NCBI GenBank assembly: GCA_013289795.1
Contig: JABCZH010000005.1
Span: forward strand, 186,001-250,000
DNA length: 64,000 nucleotides
From: Acidobacteriota bacterium
GTDB taxonomy: Bacteria; Acidobacteriota; Terriglobia; Terriglobales; Acidobacteriaceae
Direction: 5' to 3'
Shown here piece after piece: positions 9,189-19,671 of the stretch. Numbering within the stretch: position 1 is the stretch's first letter; each line of letters begins with the position of its first letter. The position numbers and the translations under genes are program-made. The notes beneath the pieces were generated by a model. It was not told the origin of the DNA. It was given only the letters and a program-made list of their open reading frames with translations, and did not search any database.

Positions 9189-9929
9189 ATGGCAACCACC
9201 ACGTTGGCAGCAACCTTGAACCCTCCAATGCCTGAGCGGCAACCAGCCGCAATAGATCGGGTTTTGGTCATCGAGAACGACGATGCTTTGCGGAAGATTC
9301 TGCGGCGGCTTCTCTCTGCGGAAGGATATGCGGTAGAAGCTGTGCCGGATGGCGTTGCCGGTCTGGAGATACTTCGCCAAAGGCCGCCCTGTGCGGTGAT
9401 CCTCGATCTCCAGCACCCCGGCTCTTCGGGGTGCGATCTTTGCAGGGAAATTGTGAGCTTGGTTCCTGGCCTGCCTCTGATAATTCTTAGCGCAAGCTCG
9501 GATGTAGTGGACAAGGTCCTTCTCCTGGAAATGGGCGCTGACGATTACGTGACTGTACCCTTCAGCCCAAGGGAGCTGGCGGCGCGGGTGCGGGCGCTCG
9601 TAGGGCGTTCAGCGAGCCCCAATTCAAAAAACTTGCATCTCTTCGAGGATGTGATAGTGGATTTTTCCCGGACCGAGATCATGCGCTGTGGCGAGAAAAT
9701 TGCGTTCACTGCAATGGAATTCAAGACGTTGGAGTTTCTAACAAAGAACGCCACACGCACGATCTCGCGCGACGAACTGCTCAATGAAGTGTGGGGCTAC
9801 CAGGACTATCCCTCTACCCGAACCGTGGATAACCACATCATGAGGTTACGGCAGAAACTGGAGAGCGACCCTTCGAACCCGTCACATTTTCTGACAGTAC
9901 ATGGCGTCGGCTATAAATTCATCCCTTAG
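9189..9929 (+). CDS. OmpR/PhoB-family response regulator lacking the receiver lysine
   Basis: A receiver domain (about 24-138) has the acidic pair at 31-32, phosphoacceptor Asp73 in ILDLQHPG and Ser101. It is followed by an OmpR-type winged helix (about 150-245; RDELLNEVWGY, then RTVDNHIMRLRQKLE and HGVGYKF). The usual receiver K-P motif reads T-V-P at 122-124, so the invariant lysine is valine. Many receivers with this change signal poorly or constitutively, but that is inference here. No histidine kinase is adjacent. The gene starts 9 bases after an AGAGGAG ribosome site and probably shares an operon with the two upstream sigma factors. Confidence 0.9.
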   Translation: MATTTLAATLNPPMPERQPAAIDRVLVIENDDALRKILRRLLSAEGYAVEAVPDGVAGLEILRQRPPCAVILDLQHPGSSGCDLCREIVSLVPGLPLIILSASSDVVDKVLLLEMGADDYVTVPFSPRELAARVRALVGRSASPNSKNLHLFEDVIVDFSRTEIMRCGEKIAFTAMEFKTLEFLTKNATRTISRDELLNEVWGYQDYPSTRTVDNHIMRLRQKLESDPSNPSHFLTVHGVGYKFIP

Positions 9930-9942
9930 GCTTGGTCTCGCG

Positions 9943-10623
9943 TTATCTAGGACGTTCGTGTGTGCCAGACGAATTCACCGGTTGCGCCGCAGCTCCCTGG
10001 GTCACGAATTTCATGAAATCTGATTCCGCCAGCCGCGACGGATGCACCTCGCCGCCTACTCCAAAGAATCGACAGAAGCTCATGATCAGCGGACGCCAGC
10101 GCAACGGATCAATATGAGGACGCGGACCGTCACCCACCAGCAGCTTTTCTTCGACATGCAGCTTAACGATATGCACCTCGAACATATTGGCGCTCACGTT
10201 CTTGCCGAAGGGACGGAAATCGTGCACGATGCCCTCCATTTGTACTGGGCACTCGCGCACCCGCGGCGGCGCCACCGCTTCCGATCCAACCGCAGTAAAT
10301 CCGGCAATGCCGAATTTGTCAGGTTCATAGCGATAACCCCACTGACGCTTCTTCTCCGGCACGGGATTCTTGCCGGTGGTGAGTGCAAGTTGATCGACAT
10401 GCGTGACCAGATCTTCCGATGGCAGATTGATCACACACTCGCGGGTGCGGATGAGGTTGTCGGAGGTCTGGCCCATCTGGCCCAGACCGAGCATGCAGCT
10501 CCAGCCCAGCCACCACGCCGACGACATCGGCGCCAGGTTCGGCGAGCCGTCTGGATTCAAGGTGCTGATAAGCGCTACCGGAGTTCCGAAATAGAGGATG
10601 GTCGGTTCGATCGTCTTATGCAT
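9943..10623 (-). CDS. Flavin reductase-like (DIM6/NTAB family) protein
   Basis: The 226-residue protein has the split-barrel flavin-binding pattern of the flavin reductase-like family: TPVALISTLNPDGSPNLAPM near the N terminus, then SDNLIRTRECVINLPSE, and a central region ending in MFEVHIVKLHVEE. Members bind FMN and are used as flavoredoxins or as reductase partners of monooxygenases. The substrate cannot be deduced. The ATG two codons inside a possible TTG start is used. It converges on the response regulator gene with 13 bases between stops. Confidence 0.8.
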   Translation of the reverse strand: MHKTIEPTILYFGTPVALISTLNPDGSPNLAPMSSAWWLGWSCMLGLGQMGQTSDNLIRTRECVINLPSEDLVTHVDQLALTTGKNPVPEKKRQWGYRYEPDKFGIAGFTAVGSEAVAPPRVRECPVQMEGIVHDFRPFGKNVSANMFEVHIVKLHVEEKLLVGDGPRPHIDPLRWRPLIMSFCRFFGVGGEVHPSRLAESDFMKFVTQGAAAQPVNSSGTHERPR

Positions 10624-10850
10624 GGGCAAACAATAATCGGAGTCGCGCGCACCGGGCTATCCGCATCTTGCGGTCAAAACAAAGTCGCTCCCCTGGGCCG
10701 ACAATCGGGGCGTTGCGCCAATGACAGATCCTCCCAGCTCGTGTTGACCAAAACCCTCCTAGCCGGAGCAAGCGACAGTCACCAGAACAGCCACCAGCAT
10801 CAAGGCTGTGCTAGGATGCGTTCAGGGAAGTCCTTGCATGTGTTCGAGAT

Positions 10851-10926
10851 GGGCCCTTAGCTCAGCGGTTAGAGCAGTGGACTCATAATCCATTGGTCCC
10901 AGGTTCAAATCCTGGAGGGCCCACCA
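10851..10926 (+). tRNA. tRNA-Ile2 (CAU anticodon, lysidine type)
   Basis: A full cloverleaf can be folded. The 7-bp acceptor stem pairs GGGCCCT with AGGGCCC. The D arm is GCTC/GAGC. The anticodon stem GTGGA/TCCAT carries loop CTCATAA (anticodon CAT), and the T stem is CCAGG/CCTGG. The discriminator A and CCA end are encoded. The body, especially CCTTAGCTCAG and the TTGGTC variable region, matches the Ile2 tRNA type far better than elongator or initiator tRNA-Met. The wobble C would therefore be converted to lysidine to read AUA. Confidence 0.93.
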
Positions 10927-11034
10927 GTCACACCTCCGTGAAACCCCGCGTTAAATGCGGGCTACGGGTGGCTTTTCCCTTGCGTTCGACGGGATGGGGG
11001 GTCTATAGTGGTTGCGCGTTGCGGAGTTCTATTG

Positions 11035-12459
<1,425 letters not shown>

Positions 12460-12525
12460 GTGGGGAGGTTTGTCAGTAAGAGTGCGAGCCAGCGCCAACG
12501 AGTTTACCTGATTCTAGGAGTGGAC

Positions 12526-13779
12526 ATGAAGAAAACGATTATGCGAATCCTATGTTTGGCCCTGATGTCCTGCGCTGCTGCGGTGGCGCAGTCGACCGAA
12601 ACCGTATTGTATAGCTTTGCCGGCATGCCGGACGGATCCTACCCATCTGGTGGACTCTTGTTCGACGCCGCGGGAAACATTTATGGCACAACGACCCTCG
12701 GAGGTACACACTGCCAAGGTAATGCTGGATGCGGCACTGTGTACGAGCTTAGTCCGGCGCTAGGTGGATACATTGAAACGGTCCTTTACGACTTTTGCAC
12801 GACCGATGACCCCTACACATGTCCCGACGGCGCGCAGCCTTGGGGAGGACTCGTTTCCGACCAGGCGGGGAATTTGTACGGAACAACCTCCCTGGGCGGC
12901 CACAAATACGGAACGGTATTTGAGTTGAGCCCGCCGGTTGGGGGCGGGCCTTGGACTGAGACCGTCCTATGGGAATTTGGCAAGGCGAAGGGCGATGGAC
13001 TCGGTCCGTACCAAGGAAAGCTAAACTGGGACGCTGCTGGAAATCTTTATGGCACAACGAGCGCTGGCGGCACAAAAGGCCGTGGCACCGTATTTGAGCT
13101 AAGTCCTATCTCCGGCGGCGGCTGGTCTGAGACGATTCTATATAGCTTTTCGGGGCCTGATGGCGCAACGCCGTATTATGGCGTTGCAATCGACGCTGCC
13201 GGAAACCTCTATGGCACGACGAACGGCGGCGGCATCAAGGATAGCAACAGTTACTGCCAGGATGGGTGCGGCACCGTTTTTGAATTGACGCACTTAGCGA
13301 CGGGATGGACTGAGCAGTTACTATACAGGCCGACAGGGGCGGAGGGAGCCCGCCCCAATTCAAACATATCAATCGATTCGAATGGAAATCTATACGGGAC
13401 TCTGGAATACGGAGGGGGCGCCGGCTGTTTTGCAAAGGCCGGATGCGGAGGTGTTTTCAGGCTAGTCCCAAAGGCGGGAGGCGGGGGCTCGAAGCAAACA
13501 TTTTTGTTCGACGGACAAGCCGACCATGGGGGCAACCCTTGGGCCGGCGTGTTAGTGGATGGCGACGTCCTATTTGGAACGACGTATTGGGGAAATAATG
13601 TTTATGAACTGAAGGGGAAAACTGAGACAGTGCTTTACCAGTTCTGCTCTCAACCGAACTGTGCTGATGGCAGCGAACCTTTAGCCGGTACAATCGTGTC
13701 AGAGGGAGGCCTTCTGTACGGTGTCACTGCACAAGGCGGACAGGCGAATAATGGCGTGGTGTATTCGGTCACGCGCTGA
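12526..13779 (+). CDS. Secreted GloVer-repeat (TIGR03803-type) protein
   Basis: This 417-residue protein begins MKKTIMRILCLAL with a signal peptide cut near AVAQ, and TAGGAG lies 5 bases upstream. At least six repeats of about 50 residues carry the signature G.LYGTT..GG....GTVFELSP, preceded by ETVLYSF. This is the Gloeobacter/Verrucomicrobia repeat, probably folding as a beta-propeller. The function is unknown; such proteins are thought to be extracellular. The open frame extends 22 codons upstream of the chosen ATG without signal-peptide character. It follows the tail-fibre-like gene after 66 bases and precedes another secreted protein gene. Confidence 0.87.
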   Translation: MKKTIMRILCLALMSCAAAVAQSTETVLYSFAGMPDGSYPSGGLLFDAAGNIYGTTTLGGTHCQGNAGCGTVYELSPALGGYIETVLYDFCTTDDPYTCPDGAQPWGGLVSDQAGNLYGTTSLGGHKYGTVFELSPPVGGGPWTETVLWEFGKAKGDGLGPYQGKLNWDAAGNLYGTTSAGGTKGRGTVFELSPISGGGWSETILYSFSGPDGATPYYGVAIDAAGNLYGTTNGGGIKDSNSYCQDGCGTVFELTHLATGWTEQLLYRPTGAEGARPNSNISIDSNGNLYGTLEYGGGAGCFAKAGCGGVFRLVPKAGGGGSKQTFLFDGQADHGGNPWAGVLVDGDVLFGTTYWGNNVYELKGKTETVLYQFCSQPNCADGSEPLAGTIVSEGGLLYGVTAQGGQANNGVVYSVTR

Positions 13780-13829
13780 GCAATTTTCGCTCTGTTAAGG
13801 GGCATGCGCAGAGAATCGAGGTGCTTTCC

Positions 13830-15671
13830 TTGAAGCGATTGTTGTTGATTCTGATTTCTGGACTAGCGGGCAGCGCTTTGGCACAGAGCGCGCCGCTCGT
13901 CATCGCATGGCAAGCACCTCCGGGACCAGGAGCTTCTGGATTTAACCCCACCCCCTATACCTCGCACGCATGTACCAACATGACGCAGTATAAGTGCTTC
14001 TTGAGTGCTGTGCTCCCGAACGTGTCGGGCATCGGAGTTATCATTCCCTGGGGCGTCCTTGATAACTGTTCTAGCCAGAGCGTGGAATGCCAATCGGATG
14101 CCACGTGCTCGGGGAACTGCTTTCAGTGGGGCAAAATAGACACCAATCTCTGGAACAACTATGTGAATTACACCGGCACCATAAACGGCGCCCCGTTCAA
14201 TTTTAATACCGCGTGCGCAGGTGGGAGGCCTTGTAAGGTGGTGTTCATCGTGTGGCTGACCCAAGATTCGGGGAATCTGAATACTTTCGGCGGCGTCCCT
14301 AACACCCCTTTGTACGTTTTCCAAGAGGCTACGCCGCAAGATGTTGTCGTCTGCATATCGAGGCAAGGAGGCAGCGGAACTGGTTGGACCGGCGCGCCCC
14401 CGATCATCGACTCGGCATGGTCAGGCGGAGGGGGCGCAGGCGACTATGGGCTGTGGAACCAGAATCACCGCTACTTGCTCCCGGGCCACTCCGCGAGCTT
14501 GCAGCTGAACCCCGCGGCAACGCCGCCATTCACCAATTTCTCGGGCTATCCGGTAATGTACGAAGCTCCGATAACGTCAGCGGTGCATAATTTTCTTTCT
14601 GCGCTAGCTTTGCATTACTCGAGCGCCTGTCTGCCTACCTCCTGCGGGAACGGTCCTGCGATCGCTCCGTACGTAGCGTACATGCGCATTGGCCTCTCCT
14701 CGGGTGGAGAGAATTATCCCTACTGCGCCTGCGCGAGTAGCACGGGTGGATCGCAGTGCGACACTTCCTACTGGCCAGGCCCGAAGGGATACGATGGCGG
14801 GGAGCCGAACGATTACAGCGACCAGGGGTATCTTACGGAGTGGCCGGCTCCCCTCACCGACGGGACTGGCTATGTGGCGTCACTCTACAAGTTTATCCAG
14901 TCCCTACCTTGGGCGTTTCCAATTGATACGCCTGCGCACACTGGCCCGGCTTCCAACCAGAACATGGCTTACTCCGACACAGAGGCTCTGCTCGCGAGCC
15001 AATATGGCCTTGGCATGGGGATGCAGGCGGCCAGCATCGGTGACTTGGTGACATCCGCGGCACAGCACTTTCCGCTCACTACCGCCAACTGGGCGACCCA
15101 CTTTCGCGAGTTTCCCTATGTGCCGGATCATCATTTGCAGACCATGAATCCCGGCAGCCCCATGCAGGCGGCGCAGTTCACCATTTCCAGTTCAGGCGGC
15201 ATTAGTTCAACTGGCCTCATCTCGTGCTCCGGCGCGGCCAATGATTGTAGCGTATTTTGCACTGCCCCGCCCTGGATTTTCATCAGCGGCACCTCGAATC
15301 CCGCGTTCAATGGAATTTGGGAAGTAAACCCATCCCAGTCGGGCTGTGGTACGGGCCAGATTCAGCTCGTCGGAACGATCCCGCCCGGGGGGTCTAACGG
15401 AGGAATGGTGTATTCCGGGGCACACCTGCCTGTTCTGCTGCCCTTCGAGACACAGCAGTGTCAGGGGTCGTTCCAAACCATTTGCTCGGCAGAGCTTTGG
15501 GAGGAGTCGCTTGATTGGGCCTATGGCACGAATACGGTTTCGAATACCATCGGCAACACAAGCACCGGCGACCCTGCCTACCAGACCGCCATCAACAACT
15601 TCCTCCTAGGGCTACCGTCGGCAACTAGCATGCACAACCACATGTCGTCGACAAACGTGAATCAGTACTGA
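13830..15671 (+). CDS. Secreted cysteine-rich protein of unknown function
   Basis: I chose the TTG start at 13830 because GAGGTG sits 6 bases upstream and gives a clean signal peptide (KRLLLILISGLAGSALAQ). A GTG at 13821 is possible but overlaps that ribosome site. The mature chain of nearly 600 residues has about twenty cysteines, many in the first 130 and last 150 residues, suggesting disulfides and export. Segments such as ISGIGVIIPWG-like and YVNYTG recall the early strands of TIM-barrel glycosidases, but I cannot place it in a family. It is the third secreted gene of the cluster and ends 73 bases before rpsA. Confidence 0.75.
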   Translation: MKRLLLILISGLAGSALAQSAPLVIAWQAPPGPGASGFNPTPYTSHACTNMTQYKCFLSAVLPNVSGIGVIIPWGVLDNCSSQSVECQSDATCSGNCFQWGKIDTNLWNNYVNYTGTINGAPFNFNTACAGGRPCKVVFIVWLTQDSGNLNTFGGVPNTPLYVFQEATPQDVVVCISRQGGSGTGWTGAPPIIDSAWSGGGGAGDYGLWNQNHRYLLPGHSASLQLNPAATPPFTNFSGYPVMYEAPITSAVHNFLSALALHYSSACLPTSCGNGPAIAPYVAYMRIGLSSGGENYPYCACASSTGGSQCDTSYWPGPKGYDGGEPNDYSDQGYLTEWPAPLTDGTGYVASLYKFIQSLPWAFPIDTPAHTGPASNQNMAYSDTEALLASQYGLGMGMQAASIGDLVTSAAQHFPLTTANWATHFREFPYVPDHHLQTMNPGSPMQAAQFTISSSGGISSTGLISCSGAANDCSVFCTAPPWIFISGTSNPAFNGIWEVNPSQSGCGTGQIQLVGTIPPGGSNGGMVYSGAHLPVLLPFETQQCQGSFQTICSAELWEESLDWAYGTNTVSNTIGNTSTGDPAYQTAINNFLLGLPSATSMHNHMSSTNVNQY

Positions 15672-15744
15672 GCGCAGGGGCTCGGCAGGAACCCACATGG
15701 TAGTATTCTATTGAAAGCCCCGCCACGTGAGGCTGTTATCTTTC

Positions 15745-17430
15745 ATGTCCAATCCAGAAAGCATTGAATCCCAACCTAGAAATGAATCCAGCGAGTCATT
15801 CCAAGACCTTCTCTCCCAGTTCGAGCAGAGCAAATCGCGCAAGCCTGAGGAGGCGGGCAAGGGCCGGGAAGGCACGGTGATTGCCGTCACTGTCGATTCG
15901 GTCCTCGTAGACATCGGATTCAAGACCGAAGGGATCCTGCCGCTGACGGCGTTCCAAAACGCCAAGGAAACGGTGAAGGCCGGTGACAAGCTGCTGGTCT
16001 CTATCAAGGGCCGTGATCCGGAAGGCTACTACGAACTCAGTCTCGGCAAGATCGAGCGGCCAACGGATTGGGCGTCCTTGAAGAAAGCGTTTGAGGAGAA
16101 GACGACGATCGTGGGCACGGTAACCGGCTTGGTCAAAGGTGGCCTGAGCGTCGACGTGGGCGTGCGGGCGTTCATGCCGGCTTCGCGAAGCGGGGTGCGC
16201 GATGCGGCGGAGATGGCGAAATTGGTAGAACAGGAGATCCGCTGCCGGATCACTAAGCTCGATGAGGCAGAAGAAGACCTGGTCGTGGACCGCCGCGTCA
16301 TCGCCGAAGAGGAAGAGCGCGCGGGCAAAGAGCGCCGCTACTCCGAAGTCGAAGTCGGCGCCATAGTGCGTGGCACGGTTCGCAGCCTGACCGATTACGG
16401 GGCTTTTGTTGATATTGGAGGCGTGGACGCGCTGCTGCATGTGAGTGACATCTCCAGAGGCCGCGTGAGCAAGCCTGCGGACGTACTATCGGTGGGGCAG
16501 GAGATCGAAGTCAAGATCCTGAAGATTGATGCCGAGAAGAGACGCATTTCAGTCGGCATGAAGCAGCTTGAGCCGGACCCGTGGGATTCGGTGGCCACAA
16601 AATACCACGCGGGCGAGCGGGCTCGCGGCACGGTGACGCGGGTAATGGATTTCGGCGCGTTTGTGGAGCTTGAACCGGGCATCGAGGGGTTGATCCACGT
16701 CTCGGAGATGTCGTGGGCAAAGAAGGTGAGGACGCCCAGCGATATAGTCAAACCCGGCGAGACCGTGGACGCCGTGATTCTGGGCGTGAGCGCGGGCGAA
16801 CGCCGCATCTCGTTGGGTCTGAAGCAGACGCTCGGTGATCCTTGGGCAGACGTGGCAACGAAGTTCGCCGTGGGTTCGGCGGTTGAAGGCCCGGTCACCA
16901 GCCTCACCAAGTTCGGAGCCTTTGTACAGCTTTCCGAAGGCATCGAGGGCATGATTCACGTCAGCGATATGAGCGCCGAGAAGCGCATCAATCATCCGCA
17001 GGAGATGCTGAAAGTTGGGCAATCGGTGAAGGCGCAGGTGCTCGAAGTCGACCCTGAGAAGCGGCGGCTGAAACTGGGGATGAAGCAACTGCTTCCAACC
17101 AGCATCGAGGAATACATCGCGGAGCGTCAGGAAGGCAGTGTAGTTTCCGGTCGTGTGATGGAGATTTCGGGCGAACAAGCGCGCATCGAATTGGGTGAAG
17201 GCATTCATGCCAGGTGCCGAATCGCTGCCGCGGGTCCAGTCGAGGGGAAGACCGTGGCCGAATCGAAGGCGGATCTGACATCACTGAGTTCCATGCTGAA
17301 GGCGCACTGGAAGGGCGGTGCCGGCGCCGTGGCATCCAGGCGGGAAGCCGTCCGGGCTGGCCAGATTCGCAGCTTTCGGATCACGAAGCTGGATGCTTCA
17401 GCGAAGAAGATTGAATTGGAGTTAGCCTAG
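15745..17430 (+). CDS. rpsA: 30S ribosomal protein S1
   Basis: Six tandem S1/OB-fold domains can be seen at roughly 39-105, 120-185, 205-275, 290-360, 375-445 and 460-525. The third to fifth carry the canonical (Y/F)GAFV...LHVS pattern, while the sixth is degenerate. S1 delivers mRNA to the 30S subunit, and a length near 560 residues is normal. The ATG at 15745 begins MSNPESIESQ. A GTG six codons earlier is in frame but less likely. The gene is followed after 3 bases by an ABC-F ATPase on the same strand, consistent with a translation-related operon. Confidence 0.93.
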   Translation: MSNPESIESQPRNESSESFQDLLSQFEQSKSRKPEEAGKGREGTVIAVTVDSVLVDIGFKTEGILPLTAFQNAKETVKAGDKLLVSIKGRDPEGYYELSLGKIERPTDWASLKKAFEEKTTIVGTVTGLVKGGLSVDVGVRAFMPASRSGVRDAAEMAKLVEQEIRCRITKLDEAEEDLVVDRRVIAEEEERAGKERRYSEVEVGAIVRGTVRSLTDYGAFVDIGGVDALLHVSDISRGRVSKPADVLSVGQEIEVKILKIDAEKRRISVGMKQLEPDPWDSVATKYHAGERARGTVTRVMDFGAFVELEPGIEGLIHVSEMSWAKKVRTPSDIVKPGETVDAVILGVSAGERRISLGLKQTLGDPWADVATKFAVGSAVEGPVTSLTKFGAFVQLSEGIEGMIHVSDMSAEKRINHPQEMLKVGQSVKAQVLEVDPEKRRLKLGMKQLLPTSIEEYIAERQEGSVVSGRVMEISGEQARIELGEGIHARCRIAAAGPVEGKTVAESKADLTSLSSMLKAHWKGGAGAVASRREAVRAGQIRSFRITKLDASAKKIELELA

Positions 17431-17433
17431 TCC

Positions 17434-19242
17434 TTGCCACCAATCATTAACGCCCAGGGGATCACGAAGTCCTTCGGAGCAAATCCACTATTTCAAGATA
17501 TTTCTTTCACGGTTTCTGAAGGCGATCGTATCGGGCTCATTGGTCCGAACGGCTCGGGCAAGTCCACGCTTCTACGGATCCTGGCGGGTACCGTGAATCC
17601 CGACAGCGGAGAATTGGCGGTCCGAAAGCGGCTCAGGTTCAGCTTTGTGGAGCAGGACTCGACCTTTGAGTCCGGTTCCACGGTGCGCTCAGTGATCGAA
17701 GAGTCGATGGAACGCACCGAAGTGCCAGAGTCGGAGCGGGGCACTCGCTTTGCCGAGACGCTGGGTCGGGCAGGCTTCCAAGAGATGGAAGCGGAAGCTG
17801 CGAATTTGTCCGGAGGCTGGCAGAAACGCCTCGCCATTATCCAGGCGCTGGTTCAGTCGCCCGATGTCTTGCTCCTGGACGAACCTACAAATCATTTAGA
17901 TGTTCCGGGAATCGAGTGGCTTGAAGGACTGCTTGCGGAGGCCACGTTCGCGTGCGTGGTCGTGAGTCATGATCGCTACTTCCTGGAAAATGTCGCGACC
18001 GAAATGGTGGAACTCAGCCGGGTCTATCCCAATGGTTTGCTGCGGGTGCGCGGAAACTACAGTACGTTCCTCGAGAAGAAAGAAGAATTTCTACATGCGC
18101 AATCGAAACGACAGGAAGCTCTGGAGAACCTGGTGCATAACGAGATCGAGTGGCTGCGGCGCGGGGCCAAGGCTCGGACCAGGAAATCCAAGGCGCGAAT
18201 CGGCAAAGCCAACGAATTGATGGGCGAGCTGGCCGACCTGAATATCAGGACGCGGACGGCAACCGCGCAAGTGGATTTTTCGGCCAGCGATCGAAAAACC
18301 AAGCGGCTGATCGAACTGGAGGGTGTGTCTTATCAGTTGGGAGGCCGCACGCTTTTTGCCGGGCTCAACTTTACCGTCTCGGCCGGGCGGAGAGTCGGGC
18401 TGGTGGGGCCGAACGGGAGTGGTAAAACAACTTTGCTGCGATTGTTGCGCGGAGAGTTGACTCCTACGAGCGGAGAGATTCGCCGGGCCGAATGGTTGCG
18501 CATTGTGTACTTCGACCAGACTCGCGAACTGGATTCGAATGTCACCCTGCGCCGTGCGCTCGCGCCCGACGGTGATTCGGTTATTTATCAAGATCGGGTA
18601 ATTCATGTGGCGTCATGGGCGGCGAGATTCCTGTTTACGAGTGAACAGCTCAATCAGCCGGTTGAGCGGCTCTCCGGCGGGGAACGGGCGCGGGTCTTGA
18701 TTGCTCAGCTTATGCTGCAACCTGCCGACGTTCTTCTGCTCGATGAGCCCACTAATGACCTGGACATTCCGACGCTCGAAATACTAGAGGAGAGCCTGCT
18801 GGAGTTTCGGGGCTCGCTGGTGCTGGTTACGCATGACCGCTACATGCTGGATCGCGTATCGAGCATTGTGCTTGGCCTGGACGGGCAGGGTGGCGCGGAA
18901 AGCTTTGCCGACTACTCGCAATGGGAGGCTTGGCAGGATGAGCGCAAGCAGCAGATGAAGGCTAGTGTGCGTCCATCTGCACGTGCTGCAGCTCCCACGG
19001 GGCCATCTGCGCGCACGAAAAAGAAGCTGTCTTATATGGACGAACGCGAATATGCCACCATCGAGCAACGCCTGGCCGATGCAGAAGAGTTGTTGAGAGT
19101 CAAGCGTGCTCAGCTAGAGGATCCGGCAATTGCCAGCGACGGACCGCGTCTGCTGGCAGCGCATACTGAAATGGAGGCGGCGCAGAAGGTTTTGGAGACG
19201 CTATATTCGCGATGGAGTGAGCTTGAAGAAAAACAGAGATGA
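17434..19242 (+). CDS. ABC-F family ATPase (Uup/EttA-like translation factor)
   Basis: The protein has two ABC domains in one chain and no membrane spans. Walker A motifs are GPNGSGKST (about 37-45) and GPNGSGKTT (about 328-336). Signature motifs are LSGGWQKR and LSGGERAR; Walker B motifs are LLLDEPTNHLD and LLLDEPTNDLD. A charged helical linker separates the domains, and a C-terminal helical extension (about 540-600) resembles that of Uup. ABC-F proteins act at the ribosomal E site or in ribosome rescue and assembly. The start is TTG with GGAG 11 bases upstream, overlapping the end of rpsA. Which subfamily it belongs to needs phylogeny. Confidence 0.92.
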   Translation: MPPIINAQGITKSFGANPLFQDISFTVSEGDRIGLIGPNGSGKSTLLRILAGTVNPDSGELAVRKRLRFSFVEQDSTFESGSTVRSVIEESMERTEVPESERGTRFAETLGRAGFQEMEAEAANLSGGWQKRLAIIQALVQSPDVLLLDEPTNHLDVPGIEWLEGLLAEATFACVVVSHDRYFLENVATEMVELSRVYPNGLLRVRGNYSTFLEKKEEFLHAQSKRQEALENLVHNEIEWLRRGAKARTRKSKARIGKANELMGELADLNIRTRTATAQVDFSASDRKTKRLIELEGVSYQLGGRTLFAGLNFTVSAGRRVGLVGPNGSGKTTLLRLLRGELTPTSGEIRRAEWLRIVYFDQTRELDSNVTLRRALAPDGDSVIYQDRVIHVASWAARFLFTSEQLNQPVERLSGGERARVLIAQLMLQPADVLLLDEPTNDLDIPTLEILEESLLEFRGSLVLVTHDRYMLDRVSSIVLGLDGQGGAESFADYSQWEAWQDERKQQMKASVRPSARAAAPTGPSARTKKKLSYMDEREYATIEQRLADAEELLRVKRAQLEDPAIASDGPRLLAAHTEMEAAQKVLETLYSRWSELEEKQR

Positions 19243-19306
19243 GTTGCTGAGCGATGCATCAGGCAATGATGTAAGATAATTCTTCTTTACTAATTCTGAG
19301 GAAAGT

Positions 19307-19582
19307 ATGCCTGAACACAGAGTTTTCTGCGTCAAGTTGCAAAAGGATTTGCCCGGCTTGGACGAGCCTCCCTTTGACACCGAACTGGGAAAGCGGGTGT
19401 ATGAGAACGTGTCGCAGCAGGCTTGGGGGCAGTGGATGGAGTTCTGCAAGATGCTGCTGAATGAATACCGTCTGAACCCAGCCCGGCGCGAGGACCAGGA
19501 AGCTATCGTGAAACAGATGGAGCAGTTCTTCTTTGGCGAGGGGGCAGCGCTGCCAAAGGAGTATGTCCCGCCCACGCGTTAG
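19307..19582 (+). CDS. yggX: YggX-type Fe(II)-trafficking / oxidative damage protection protein
   Basis: The 91-residue protein matches the YggX family in length and pattern. It has a VFCVKLQKDLPGLD start with the single conserved Cys, then ELGKRVYENVSQQAWGQWMEF, LLNEYRLN and a C-terminal EQFFFG. In enteric bacteria YggX protects iron-sulfur proteins from oxidation and lowers labile iron. The ATG follows GAGGAAAGT. Its presence fits the complete iron-sulfur assembly operon later in the window, though the two are about 11 kb apart and not co-transcribed. Confidence 0.92.
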   Translation: MPEHRVFCVKLQKDLPGLDEPPFDTELGKRVYENVSQQAWGQWMEFCKMLLNEYRLNPARREDQEAIVKQMEQFFFGEGAALPKEYVPPTR

Positions 19583-19671
19583 CGGTAATGGTTACCTTCG
19601 GTGCTACCCCATTAACCGGATTGTCACCTGACGTTCATCACCCCGTAACATTGATGCACTAGAAATGGTGC

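Noticed and set aside
10812-10817. TAGGAT as the -10 box of tRNA-Ile2
   Set aside because: No convincing -35 box stands 16-18 bases upstream, so no promoter is reported.
15796-17208. Several long minus-strand frames opposite rpsA
   Set aside because: They are antisense to six S1 domains and show arginine/histidine-rich shadow composition without domains.
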